Assembly (NCBI GenBank): GCA_051883695.1
Contig: JBJEUF010000082.1
Span: forward strand, 1-12,962
DNA from: UBA11524 sp051883695
GTDB lineage: Bacteria; Bacillota; Clostridia; Christensenellales; Aristaeellaceae
Length of the DNA stretch: 12,962 nt
Direction of reading: 5' to 3'
The notes under the pieces were generated by a model. The model made no database searches. It saw nothing but the letters and a program-made list of their open reading frames with translations, and was not told where the DNA came from. Positions 7,043-12,937 of the stretch are shown here, in pieces. Position 1 is the first letter of the stretch, and the number at the start of each line of letters is the position of its first letter. The translations under genes and the position numbers were made by a program.

Positions 7043-7067
7043 GAAAAAGTGCCGGAAGCACTTTTTC
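7043..7067 (-). terminator. Bidirectional intrinsic terminator after the ZorAB-like pair
   Basis: GAAAAAGTGC (7043-7052) and GCACTTTTTC (7058-7067) form a perfect 10-bp stem with a 5-base loop. The run of T in the 3' arm supplies the U-tract on either strand. It starts 10 bases downstream of the stop codon of the OmpA-like gene. It may also be the last member of the neighbouring hairpin array. Confidence 0.8.
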
Positions 7068-7076
7068 AACACGCGG

Positions 7077-8150
7077 TCAGTTGCCGTTCAGCAGCCGGTT
7101 GATTTCCTCGATCATCTCCGCGTCGCGCAGGCTGAACTTGAACTCCACACGGCGGGACGCGTCCGGATCGACGTACTGCCTGCCGTTGTAGGTATAGTAG
7201 ACCGGGTCGGAATAGCCCTTGCCGGTGGCGACCAGAATCTCATCCAGACGGGCCAGCGTGGCGGAATCGTTCGCGTACATGTTGCGGATGTAGAGCAGCA
7301 CGGCCAGCGCGCGCTCCTGCGAAAGCTCCATGTTGCGCTCGTAGGTGCCGGACATGTCCGTGTGTCCCTCGATGATGATGGAACCGAGGTAATCCTCGTA
7401 TTCGGGGCGCAGGAGAACCTCAAGGTAGACAGGAACGAAGGTGTCGAGGAAGTTCTTGCTCTGAGCGCTCAGGGTGGCCTTGTTGGAATCGAAGGTCAGC
7501 ATCCGGCTGTCGATGATGATGTCTCCGCTGCCGGGATCGACGGAGGCGGTGATGCTGCGGCGGGCCAGCGCGCTGGACACCTCGCTGATGATCTCCGCCT
7601 TCACGCCGACCATGGAGCCAAGCTGGCTGGTCTGGAGACGGAAGGTCTCTCTTTGCTGATCCAGCGCGGTCTGCGCGGCGCCAAGCGCAATCCTGTTGGC
7701 GTTCAGCTCCGCCTGCTGCTGCTGCAGGAGCACCAGCGCGTTTGCCAGCTCCTGCTGTGAGAGCTGCAGCTCGGTTTGCGCGGCGAGAAGCGCCTCCTCC
7801 TGCTCATCCAGCGCGGCCTGCTTGCCGGCAATCTCGCCCTGCATGATGACGATCAGTGCGCTCTGGTTGTCCATGGTGACCTGCTGGGCGGCCAGCTGCA
7901 TGGTCTGGGAGTCCAGCTGCTCCTGCTGCCCCAGCAGGATGATCTGCTGCTGCTCAAGCTGGGCCTGCTGGGCCTCCAGCTCGCTCTGGGTGGTTTCCAG
8001 CATGGTGAAGTACTGGTACAGGCTGACGGACAGAATCAGCACGAATACCAGCAGCAGCGCGGCCATCATGTCGGAGTAGCTGATCCAGCTTGCGCCCGCA
8101 TTGCCCGCGCCGGTGCCGGAGCGGCTGTTATGGATGCGTTGACGGGCCAT
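7077..8150 (-). CDS. OmpA/MotB-like stator protein with long Gln-rich coiled coil (ZorB-like)
   Basis: The protein has 357 aa, starting at the ATG at 8150 with AGGAGG (8158-8163) seven bases upstream. The short cytosolic N-terminus ends in SWISYSDMMAALLLVFVLIL: a single membrane helix (about 28-48) preceded by D27, the ion-binding Asp of MotB/ZorB-type stators. Residues 50-178 form a continuous, glutamine-rich coiled coil with Q-x-x-L heptads. Residues 185-345 are an OmpA-like peptidoglycan-binding domain: LTFDSNKATLS, then IIIEGHTDMSG (D265), LSQERA (R280) and ASRRVEF. The gene follows the MotA-like gene by two bases, its RBS lying inside the upstream coding end, so the two are translationally coupled and should form one complex. 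Flagellar MotB is less likely because no flagellar gene is nearby and the partner has a ZorA-like tail. The coil is much longer than in the ZorB proteins I know. Confidence 0.87.
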   Translation of the reverse strand: MARQRIHNSRSGTGAGNAGASWISYSDMMAALLLVFVLILSVSLYQYFTMLETTQSELEAQQAQLEQQQIILLGQQEQLDSQTMQLAAQQVTMDNQSALIVIMQGEIAGKQAALDEQEEALLAAQTELQLSQQELANALVLLQQQQAELNANRIALGAAQTALDQQRETFRLQTSQLGSMVGVKAEIISEVSSALARRSITASVDPGSGDIIIDSRMLTFDSNKATLSAQSKNFLDTFVPVYLEVLLRPEYEDYLGSIIIEGHTDMSGTYERNMELSQERALAVLLYIRNMYANDSATLARLDEILVATGKGYSDPVYYTYNGRQYVDPDASRRVEFKFSLRDAEMIEEINRLLNGN

Positions 8151-8152
8151 GC

Positions 8153-9688
8153 TCAAACCTCCTTGGCGCTGGGCTGAACGGCGGCGATCGCCTCACGCAG
8201 CTGGGACATCAGCCGCTGGAGCTCGGCGGTCTGCTCCGTGGTGGCGCCGCCCGTGCCGTCCGTGGACAGGCCGTCAATCTTCTCCGACAGCGCGCCGAAG
8301 AGCGCCGTCATGTTCTGATCGAACAGCCCCAGCGCCCGGCTCAGGCCGGTCACGACGTTCTGCACGAAGCCCTGACAGCTGTCGGACAGCTCCTGACCGG
8401 CGGTGCGCATGGCGGAGGACATCTGCCCCATGGACTGCTGATCGCCCTCGGCGGCCTTGCGCAGCCCTTCCAGGGTGGCGGCGGACTGGGAGGTGAAATC
8501 GTTTATCGCGCCCATCAGCGCCTGATGGCTGCGATTGACCTGCTGCAGCGCGGCGCTCTGCTCCTCGTTCATCCGCTGCATCTTTTCCAGCAGCGCGGAG
8601 GCGGACTGCTCGAAGCGCTCGTCCCGGTGGCCGGCAGCGTTCAGCTCCCGGACATACTGCTCGAAATGGGCGATGATATCCGCCGAAACAGCCTGCAGCT
8701 GCTGCACGTCGGTGACGATGGTTCCGGCGGCTTGCATGGACTGCGCCAGCTGCTCCATGGAGATGCGCTGGTTCTGGTTGATCTCCGTCATCGTGCGGCC
8801 CAACTGAACGAACTGGTCGTTGAGGGAGATGTTCATCTGCTGCACGAAGCTGCCGACGATGCGGGCCACGCCGTCCACCTGTGCGCGGGTCGCGCCGATG
8901 AGGAAGGCGTCCATGGACTGCGCCACGGGCTGCATCGCCCGGGAGACGCTGCCCTCCATGACGGTGGCAAGGGTGCCGGGAAGCACGTCGGAAAGCCCGG
9001 ACAGCATGTGGTTGGAATCCTGATTCTGGCAGATGAGCTGCACGTCGTTATCCAGCGGGCGCGACATCGCCAGGGAGGTGAAGCACTCCACAAAATCGTC
9101 GATGGCGCGGTAGCTGGAGCCCTGCAGGATGCGGTTGAGCATGTTGAAGCAGATGGAGCAGCTCACGCCCGCCACCGAGGTGCCGAAGGCGAAGCGCATA
9201 CCGTCCAGCAGCACGGGAATGCCCGCGATGATCTTCTCGGAGGAGGAGAAGTCCAGACCGCTCAGGCCGCTCATCATGCCCATGAATGTGCCCAGAATGC
9301 CCAGGGAGGTCAGCAGGCTCGGAACCAGCTCGGCCAGCTGGGCGTTGCCGGGGCCGTGGGTGACGGTATCGTCATTGATGTAATCCTCCACATTGCAGGG
9401 GAGGCCGCGGCGGTCAAGCTGCTCCGCATTCTGCAGAAAGCGCAGCCAGGAGCCTTTCAGCCGCACGCCCATGAAGAGCTTCTCCTGCCAGACCGGCGTG
9501 CCCTGACGGGTGCCCGCGTCCTGCTGGAGACGGCGGATGGCCCGGCGCAGCGCACGGGTGGTGCCCGTCAGGGGCAGCAGGCATTTGAGCACGCCGATGA
9601 TGGTCACCAGCGCGATGGCGACATAGACGAGATAGTCTGTCAGGTTGGACATAAAGCTGGCAGAGAAGCTGTTGAAGGCGTCGAGCAT
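8153..9688 (-). CDS. MotA/TolQ/ExbB-like proton channel protein with long helical tail (ZorA-like)
   Basis: The protein has 511 aa, starting at the ATG at 9688-9686 with AGGAGG (9697-9702) eight bases upstream. Three membrane helices fit a TolQ/ZorA-type channel: about 17-40, about 122-145 (PSLLTSLGILGTFMGMMSG) and about 155-188 (LLDGMRFAFGTSVAGVSCSI). The SLGILGTFMG and AFGTSVAG motifs are the pore-lining signatures of PF01618. From about 190 to 511 no domain is seen but the sequence is strongly helical and Gln/Ala/Met-rich, as in the long intracellular tail of ZorA, which in Zorya forms a rod below the motor. MotA has four helices and no such tail. With the OmpA-like partner it should form an ion-driven 5:2-type rotary stator in the cell membrane. 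It has its own promoter at 9766-9794. No ZorC, ZorD, ZorE or other nuclease/helicase gene lies next to it in the window. Confidence 0.88.
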   Translation of the reverse strand: MLDAFNSFSASFMSNLTDYLVYVAIALVTIIGVLKCLLPLTGTTRALRRAIRRLQQDAGTRQGTPVWQEKLFMGVRLKGSWLRFLQNAEQLDRRGLPCNVEDYINDDTVTHGPGNAQLAELVPSLLTSLGILGTFMGMMSGLSGLDFSSSEKIIAGIPVLLDGMRFAFGTSVAGVSCSICFNMLNRILQGSSYRAIDDFVECFTSLAMSRPLDNDVQLICQNQDSNHMLSGLSDVLPGTLATVMEGSVSRAMQPVAQSMDAFLIGATRAQVDGVARIVGSFVQQMNISLNDQFVQLGRTMTEINQNQRISMEQLAQSMQAAGTIVTDVQQLQAVSADIIAHFEQYVRELNAAGHRDERFEQSASALLEKMQRMNEEQSAALQQVNRSHQALMGAINDFTSQSAATLEGLRKAAEGDQQSMGQMSSAMRTAGQELSDSCQGFVQNVVTGLSRALGLFDQNMTALFGALSEKIDGLSTDGTGGATTEQTAELQRLMSQLREAIAAVQPSAKEV

Positions 9689-9765
9689 GTTTGAATCCTC
9701 CTGTGCATCGTGAAATGGCGTATGGCTGAAACGGCAGAGCCGGCTGCATCTTTCGGAACGGTACT

Positions 9766-9794
9766 ATTCTACATGATTTTCCGGCGCTTGTAAA
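9766..9794 (-). promoter_or_regulatory. Sigma-A promoter of the ZorAB-like operon
   Basis: On the minus strand TTTACA (9794-9789), a 17-base spacer and TAGAAT (9771-9766) each match 5 of 6 consensus bases. The start codon is about 70 bases downstream of the expected transcription start. The -35 ends 9 bases from the left edge of the second repeat-element copy. Confidence 0.75.
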
Positions 9795-9803
9795 GGGCGC
9801 GTG

Positions 9804-10025
9804 CCGGGCAGCCTCATTCAAAACGGTAAACAAACATGAATGCGGCAGAAGGGGTGGAGGGGGAGAACGGAGAGCTCCCTCCTTGCTTCCGCAGAAGGCG
9901 CTTCATGCCTGCGGGTGCGCCCAAAGGGCTTTCCGATCGTCCTTTGGAATCCTTCGGCCCGCACGTTTGGAAAACAGCCATCTGATGAATCATTGTGCAA
10001 TCCGGTTTTTTATGAGGTCACCCTG
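9804..10025. repeat. Diverged second copy of the MITE-like element (222 bp)
   Basis: This copy aligns along its length, in the same orientation, with the element at 2390-2637. Shared blocks include CCTCATTCAAAA at the left end, GAAGGGGTGG, CGCAGA, AAAGGGCTTTCCGATCG, CCTTTGGAA, CCTTCGG and ATGAGGTCACCCTG at the right end. The right terminus, in reverse complement CAGGGTGACCTCAT, still matches the terminal repeat of copy 1; the left terminus has drifted (GGGCAGCCTCATTC). The inner 17-bp pair has decayed to about 12 matches. I see no flanking direct repeat. Short frames across it encode peptides similar to those across copy 1, but this follows from DNA homology and they are not annotated as genes. 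Confidence 0.7.
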
Positions 10026-10087
10026 TCCCGCAGGGGACTGCTACAACTGTAACAACGAATGGGGGAACAGTTTTCGTCCCAAAGAGA

Positions 10088-10117
10088 GGATATCTTTTCC
10101 GGGATTGCGCATATACT
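10088..10117 (+). promoter_or_regulatory. Possible sigma-E type (sporulation) promoter for the two small genes
   Basis: GGATATC (10088-10094), a 15-base spacer and CATATACT (10110-10117) resemble the sigma-E pattern, whose -10 reads roughly CATAYAMT. A sigma-A reading is poorer because the hexamer 17 bases upstream of TATACT is GATATC. The first small gene starts 31 bases downstream. Assignment is by eye only. Confidence 0.4.
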
Positions 10118-10147
10118 GCAGCAGAAGCACCCGGGAGGTGAGCCGCC

Positions 10148-10345
10148 ATGCGCAAATCGTGCAGCCGCAGGAAAGCGGCACAACAGCGCCGGGTGCATGT
10201 CCATGGGATGGCGGAGATGCGGCTGCTGGGCGTGGTGCTCATCGCAGCCGGGCTGGTGCTGCTGTTCCTGTGTATTCCGGGCTGGGCCTGGGCCGCGATG
10301 ATCGGCGCCGCGCTGGTGATTGCGGGCTGGTGGCTGCTGCGGTAG
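10148..10345 (+). CDS. Small membrane protein with two hydrophobic segments, unknown function
   Basis: The protein has 65 aa. The ATG at 10148 is preceded by GGAGGTGA (10134-10141), a near-perfect Shine-Dalgarno sequence. A basic N-terminal region of about 20 residues, rich in Arg, Lys and His, precedes two closely spaced membrane helices at about 24-43 and 47-64, joined by CIPGWAW, a hairpin-like turn. An in-frame ATG at 10208 would give only the membrane part, but has no comparable RBS. Short two-helix proteins of this type are frequent in spore-forming Clostridia, but I know no function for them. The tentative sigma-E promoter hints at a sporulation role. A second tiny gene follows after 22 bases with an equally strong RBS, so the two form an operon. 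Confidence 0.7.
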   Translation: MRKSCSRRKAAQQRRVHVHGMAEMRLLGVVLIAAGLVLLFLCIPGWAWAAMIGAALVIAGWWLLR

Positions 10346-10367
10346 AACATCATGGAGGTGGAACGGG

Positions 10368-10451
10368 ATGAAGGTCAGGATGGTCTGTGTGCGTGCGCCG
10401 AGATTGCTGGGCGGGCTGCTGAAGCTGATGATGCGCAGGAAGCGGGCGTGA
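10368..10451 (+). CDS. 27-residue basic amphipathic peptide, unknown function
   Basis: The frame ATG-to-TGA encodes MKVRMVCVRAPRLLGGLLKL followed by MMRRKRA. GGAGGTG (10354-10360) lies seven bases before the ATG, an unusually strong site for such a short frame, which is the main reason to call it a gene. The peptide has a VR-AP-RLLGGLLK core with a basic tail and could lie along the inner membrane surface. I have an impression of similar short peptides (a V-R-x-P/A-P-R-x-L-x-x-L-L pattern) in other Clostridia beside small membrane proteins, but cannot name a family. It follows the 65-aa gene by 22 bases and ends 44 bases before the asd promoter. Confidence 0.6.
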   Translation: MKVRMVCVRAPRLLGGLLKLMMRRKRA

Positions 10452-10495
10452 GTGCAGCGCCGGAAGAAAGCGGATGTGTTTTTGCTGTACCGTCA

Positions 10496-10524
10496 TTGAC
10501 AAGCCGTGCCCGGCGTGGTAAGAT
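10496..10524 (+). promoter_or_regulatory. Sigma-A promoter of the asd-dapA operon
   Basis: TTGACA (10496-10501), a 17-base spacer and TAAGAT (10519-10524): full-consensus -35 and a 5-of-6 -10. The expected transcription start near 10531 lies about 23 bases before the riboswitch aptamer. Confidence 0.85.
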
Positions 10525-10553
10525 AGGCATGGTATCCCGAATTGAAGAATGTT

Positions 10554-10737
10554 GATGGAATCAGAGGTGCGCCGCGCGGCGTACCGCGGCGGAGGACAGG
10601 CTTCCGGAGAAACCGCGGGAAGGGGCGCTGCGCCGAAAGGCAGGAGGGGAGCCGACGCTCCTGCGCTTGGTTGCGGACCGCACAGGCCTGCGGCTGTCAT
10701 CGGGCACAAGAGCCCGGCGGAGCGCTGGTTCATGATC
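10554..10737 (+). promoter_or_regulatory. Lysine riboswitch (L-box) aptamer
   Basis: The leader carries L-box landmarks in order: AGAGGTGCGCC (10563-10573), GGAGAAACC, GGGGCGCTGCGCCGAAAGG (10622-10640) and GGCTGTCAT (10692-10700). Helices are visible. P1: GAATCAG (10558-10564) with CTGGTTC (10725-10731). P2: GGTGC (10566-10570) with GCGCC (10630-10634). P3: GCAGGAG (10640-10646) with CTCCTGC (10658-10664). P4: CCGCA (10678-10682) with TGCGG (10689-10693). P5: CGGGC with GCCCG (10701-10716). It sits in front of asd-dapA, a lysine-pathway operon. Lysine binding is expected to favour the terminator at 10768-10796 and so turn the operon off. Confidence 0.92.
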
Positions 10738-10767
10738 GGGCGGGACTGTACCTGCCCGTACCATGCG

Positions 10768-10796
10768 CACCGCAGACGATGTCTGGGGTGATTTTT
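10768..10796 (+). terminator. Riboswitch-controlled terminator
   Basis: CACC-G-CAGAC (10768-10777) pairs with GTCTG-G-GGTG (10781-10790) around GAT, followed by ATTTTT. The 5' arm overlaps GCGCACC (10765-10771), which is perfectly complementary to GGTGCGC (10566-10572) in the P2 strand of the aptamer: a candidate antiterminator pairing. An extra hairpin (10737-10758) stands between aptamer and terminator. A further perfect hairpin, TCCGGAC-GGATT-GTCCGGA (10803-10821), follows, but without a U-tract. Confidence 0.88.
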
Positions 10797-10881
10797 GATA
10801 TATCCGGACGGATTGTCCGGAATGGTCACAAATCCGCCATCAGCAGCATCCGCCGAATGAAAGTCAAGGAGGACAAAGGCA

Positions 10882-11964
10882 ATGGAGAAGTATCGTGTGG
10901 GTATCGTTGGCGCAACCGGCATGGTGGGCCAGCGTTTCATTTCCCTTTTGAAGGATCATCCCTGGTTTGAGGTGACCTGTGTGGCTGCCTCTGCCCGCAG
11001 CGCCGGCAGAACCTACCGGGAGGCGGTGGGCGAGCGCTGGGCCTTTGACTGGGAGATTCCGGAAAAGGTGGCGGACATGGTTGTCATGGACGCTGCCGAC
11101 ATTGACGCGGTGGGCGAGAAGGTGGATTTCGTCTTCTGCGCGGTGGACATGAAGAAGGAAGAGATCCGCGCGCTGGAGGAAGCCTACGCAAAGCATGAGA
11201 TCCCTGTCGTCTCCAACAACAGCGCCTGCCGCGGCGTGGAGGACGTGCCGATGGTGGTGCCGGAGATCAACGCCGCGCATCTGGAGGTCATTGAGGCGCA
11301 GCGCAGGCGTCTGGGCACCCGGCGCGGCTTCATCGCCGTCAAGCCCAACTGCTCCATCCAGTCCTATGTGCCCGCGCTGACGCCCCTGATGGACTTTGGG
11401 CCCGAGAAGGTCAGCGTCTGCACCTATCAGGCCATTTCCGGTGCGGGCAAGACGTTCAAGACCTGGCCCGAGATGGTGGACAATGTGATCCCCTACATCA
11501 GCGGCGAGGACGAGAAGAGCGAGAACGAGCCCCTGAAGCTCTGGGGCCGGGTCGAAAACGGTCGGATTGTCAATGCCGAGCTGCCCGTCATCAGCGCCCA
11601 GTGCCTGCGCGTGGCCTGCGCCGACGGCCACATGGCGGCGGTTTCCGTGTCCTTCAGGAACAAGCCCTCCATGGATGAAATCAAGGAGCGCTGGGCAAAC
11701 TTTGAGACGGAGGCCCAGCGTCTGGAGCTGCCCAGCGCGCCCAAGCCCTTCCTGCAGTACTTTGAGGATCCGAGCCGTCCGCAGACGAAGCTGGACCGCG
11801 ACTTCCAGAACGGCTTCGGCGTGTCCATCGGCCGCCTGCGCGAGGACAAGCTGTTCGATTACCGCTTCGTCTGCCTGTCCCACAACACGGTGCGCGGCGC
11901 GGCAGGCGGCGCGATGCTGACGGCTGAGCTGCTGTGCAGAAAAGGTTACATCACCCGGAAGTGA
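10882..11964 (+). CDS. asd: Aspartate-semialdehyde dehydrogenase
   Basis: The 360-aa enzyme reduces L-aspartyl-4-phosphate to L-aspartate-4-semialdehyde with NADPH, the branch-point step to lysine, threonine and methionine. The ATG at 10882 has AAGGAGG (10866-10872) nine bases upstream. GIVGATGMVGQRF (7-19) is the dinucleotide-binding loop, the nucleophile is C157 in VKPNCSIQ, Q183 lies in CTYQAISGAG, and R243 and H250 in RVACADGHM are the substrate-binding Arg and catalytic His. Length and the NCSIQ/ADGHM forms suggest the archaeal/fungal-like branch (TIGR00978 type) rather than the classical short bacterial enzyme, though this is a by-eye judgement. It is controlled by the upstream lysine riboswitch and is followed by dapA after 23 bases in one operon. 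Confidence 0.95.
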   Translation: MEKYRVGIVGATGMVGQRFISLLKDHPWFEVTCVAASARSAGRTYREAVGERWAFDWEIPEKVADMVVMDAADIDAVGEKVDFVFCAVDMKKEEIRALEEAYAKHEIPVVSNNSACRGVEDVPMVVPEINAAHLEVIEAQRRRLGTRRGFIAVKPNCSIQSYVPALTPLMDFGPEKVSVCTYQAISGAGKTFKTWPEMVDNVIPYISGEDEKSENEPLKLWGRVENGRIVNAELPVISAQCLRVACADGHMAAVSVSFRNKPSMDEIKERWANFETEAQRLELPSAPKPFLQYFEDPSRPQTKLDRDFQNGFGVSIGRLREDKLFDYRFVCLSHNTVRGAAGGAMLTAELLCRKGYITRK

Positions 11965-11987
11965 GACGAATTCAGGAGGGAACAGAT

Positions 11988-12875
11988 ATGAGAAAGCCCC
12001 TGTTCACCGGCTGCGGCACGGCGCTGATCACGCCCTTCAGGAACGGCGAGGTGGATTATGAGGCCCTTGACCGGCTGGTGGAGGATCAGATCGCAAACGG
12101 CGTGAGCGCGCTGATCGCCGTGGGCACCACGGGCGAGCCTGCCACCATGACCTGGGACGAGCATCTGGCGGTCATCCGCCGCGTGGTGGAGAAGGCCGAT
12201 CATCGTGTGCCGGTGATCGCCGGTACCGGCTCCAACGCCACAAGCGAGGCGGTGTACGCCGCGAAGCACTCCGCCGATTTCGGCGCGGACGCGCAGCTGG
12301 TCGTCACGCCCTACTACAACAAGACCTCCCAGGCGGGCCTGGTGGCGCATTTCAACGCCATCGCCGATGCGGCGACCCTGCCGGTGATCGTCTACAACGT
12401 GCCCAGCCGCACGGGCCTGAACATCGGCCCCGAGGCCATGGCGAAAATCTGCGAGCACGAGAACGTCATCGCCGTCAAGGAGGCTTCCTCCGATGTGGCG
12501 CAGGCGATGGAAAAGGTGCGCCTGTGCGGCGACAAGGTCGATTTCTACTGCGGCAACGATGACCTGATCGTGCCGACGATCTCCGTGGGCTTCAAGGGCG
12601 TGATTTCCGTGCTGTCCAACGTCCTGCCTGCGGAAACCTCCCGGATGGCGCAGCTGGCGCTGGAGGGCCATAACGCGGAAGCCGCGAAGATTCAGCTGAA
12701 GCTGCTGCCCTTCGTCAACGCGCTGTTCTCCGAAACCAGCCCGATTCCTGTCAAGGCCGCAATGGCGAAGCTGGGTATGTGCGAGGATGAGCTGCGCCTG
12801 CCGCTGGTGCCCATGCAGGCGGCTCCCCGCGAGAAGATGTACGCCATCATGCGGGAGCTGGGCATGATTCAGTAA
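11988..12875 (+). CDS. dapA: 4-hydroxy-tetrahydrodipicolinate synthase
   Basis: The 295-aa enzyme condenses pyruvate with aspartate-4-semialdehyde, the first step of the lysine/diaminopimelate branch; in spore-formers the same branch also leads to dipicolinate. The ATG at 11988 has AGGAGGG (11974-11980) seven bases upstream; in-frame codons further upstream overlap asd and are ignored. The TIM barrel shows all expected residues: GTTGE (46-50) with T47/T48, PYYNK (Y110), YNVPSRTG (Y136, R141) and the Schiff-base lysine K164 in IAVKEAS. GFKGVISV (201-208) is the conserved C-terminal barrel strand. Length is normal and nothing is missing. It receives its substrate from Asd, encoded just upstream on the same riboswitch-controlled transcript. 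Confidence 0.97.
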   Translation: MRKPLFTGCGTALITPFRNGEVDYEALDRLVEDQIANGVSALIAVGTTGEPATMTWDEHLAVIRRVVEKADHRVPVIAGTGSNATSEAVYAAKHSADFGADAQLVVTPYYNKTSQAGLVAHFNAIADAATLPVIVYNVPSRTGLNIGPEAMAKICEHENVIAVKEASSDVAQAMEKVRLCGDKVDFYCGNDDLIVPTISVGFKGVISVLSNVLPAETSRMAQLALEGHNAEAAKIQLKLLPFVNALFSETSPIPVKAAMAKLGMCEDELRLPLVPMQAAPREKMYAIMRELGMIQ

Positions 12876-12888
12876 TCCATTGTCAGGG

Positions 12889-12906
12889 CGCGGTGATCAC
12901 ACCGCG
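12889..12906 (+). terminator. Hairpin after dapA, weak terminator candidate
   Basis: CGCGGTG-ATCA-CACCGCG is a perfect 7-bp stem with a 4-base loop, 13 bases after the dapA stop. No U-tract follows (TCCTCAGACC), so it may stabilise the 3' end, or pause rather than terminate. The hairpin-array motif begins 31 bases further on. Confidence 0.45.
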
Positions 12907-12937
12907 TCCTCAGACCATCAACAAACCCATGGGTGGC

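Noticed and set aside
6854..7067. CRISPR array reading of the tandem repeats
   Set aside because: The units are different palindromes with uneven spacing; there is no constant direct repeat, spacer set or cas gene.
7077..9688. Flagellar MotA/MotB assignment
   Set aside because: The channel protein has three helices and a very long tail instead of four helices and a torque loop, and no flagellar gene is seen.
8090..9694. Long open frame opposite the ZorA-like gene
   Set aside because: Antisense shadow with His/Gly/Ala-rich translation, no family motif and no RBS.
9804..10034. Target-site duplication around the second element copy
   Set aside because: The nine bases before 9804 and after 10025 do not match.
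9840..10052. Short frames inside the repeat copy as a protein gene
   Set aside because: Similar peptides can be read from both copies only because the DNA is homologous; no RBS and no consistent boundaries.
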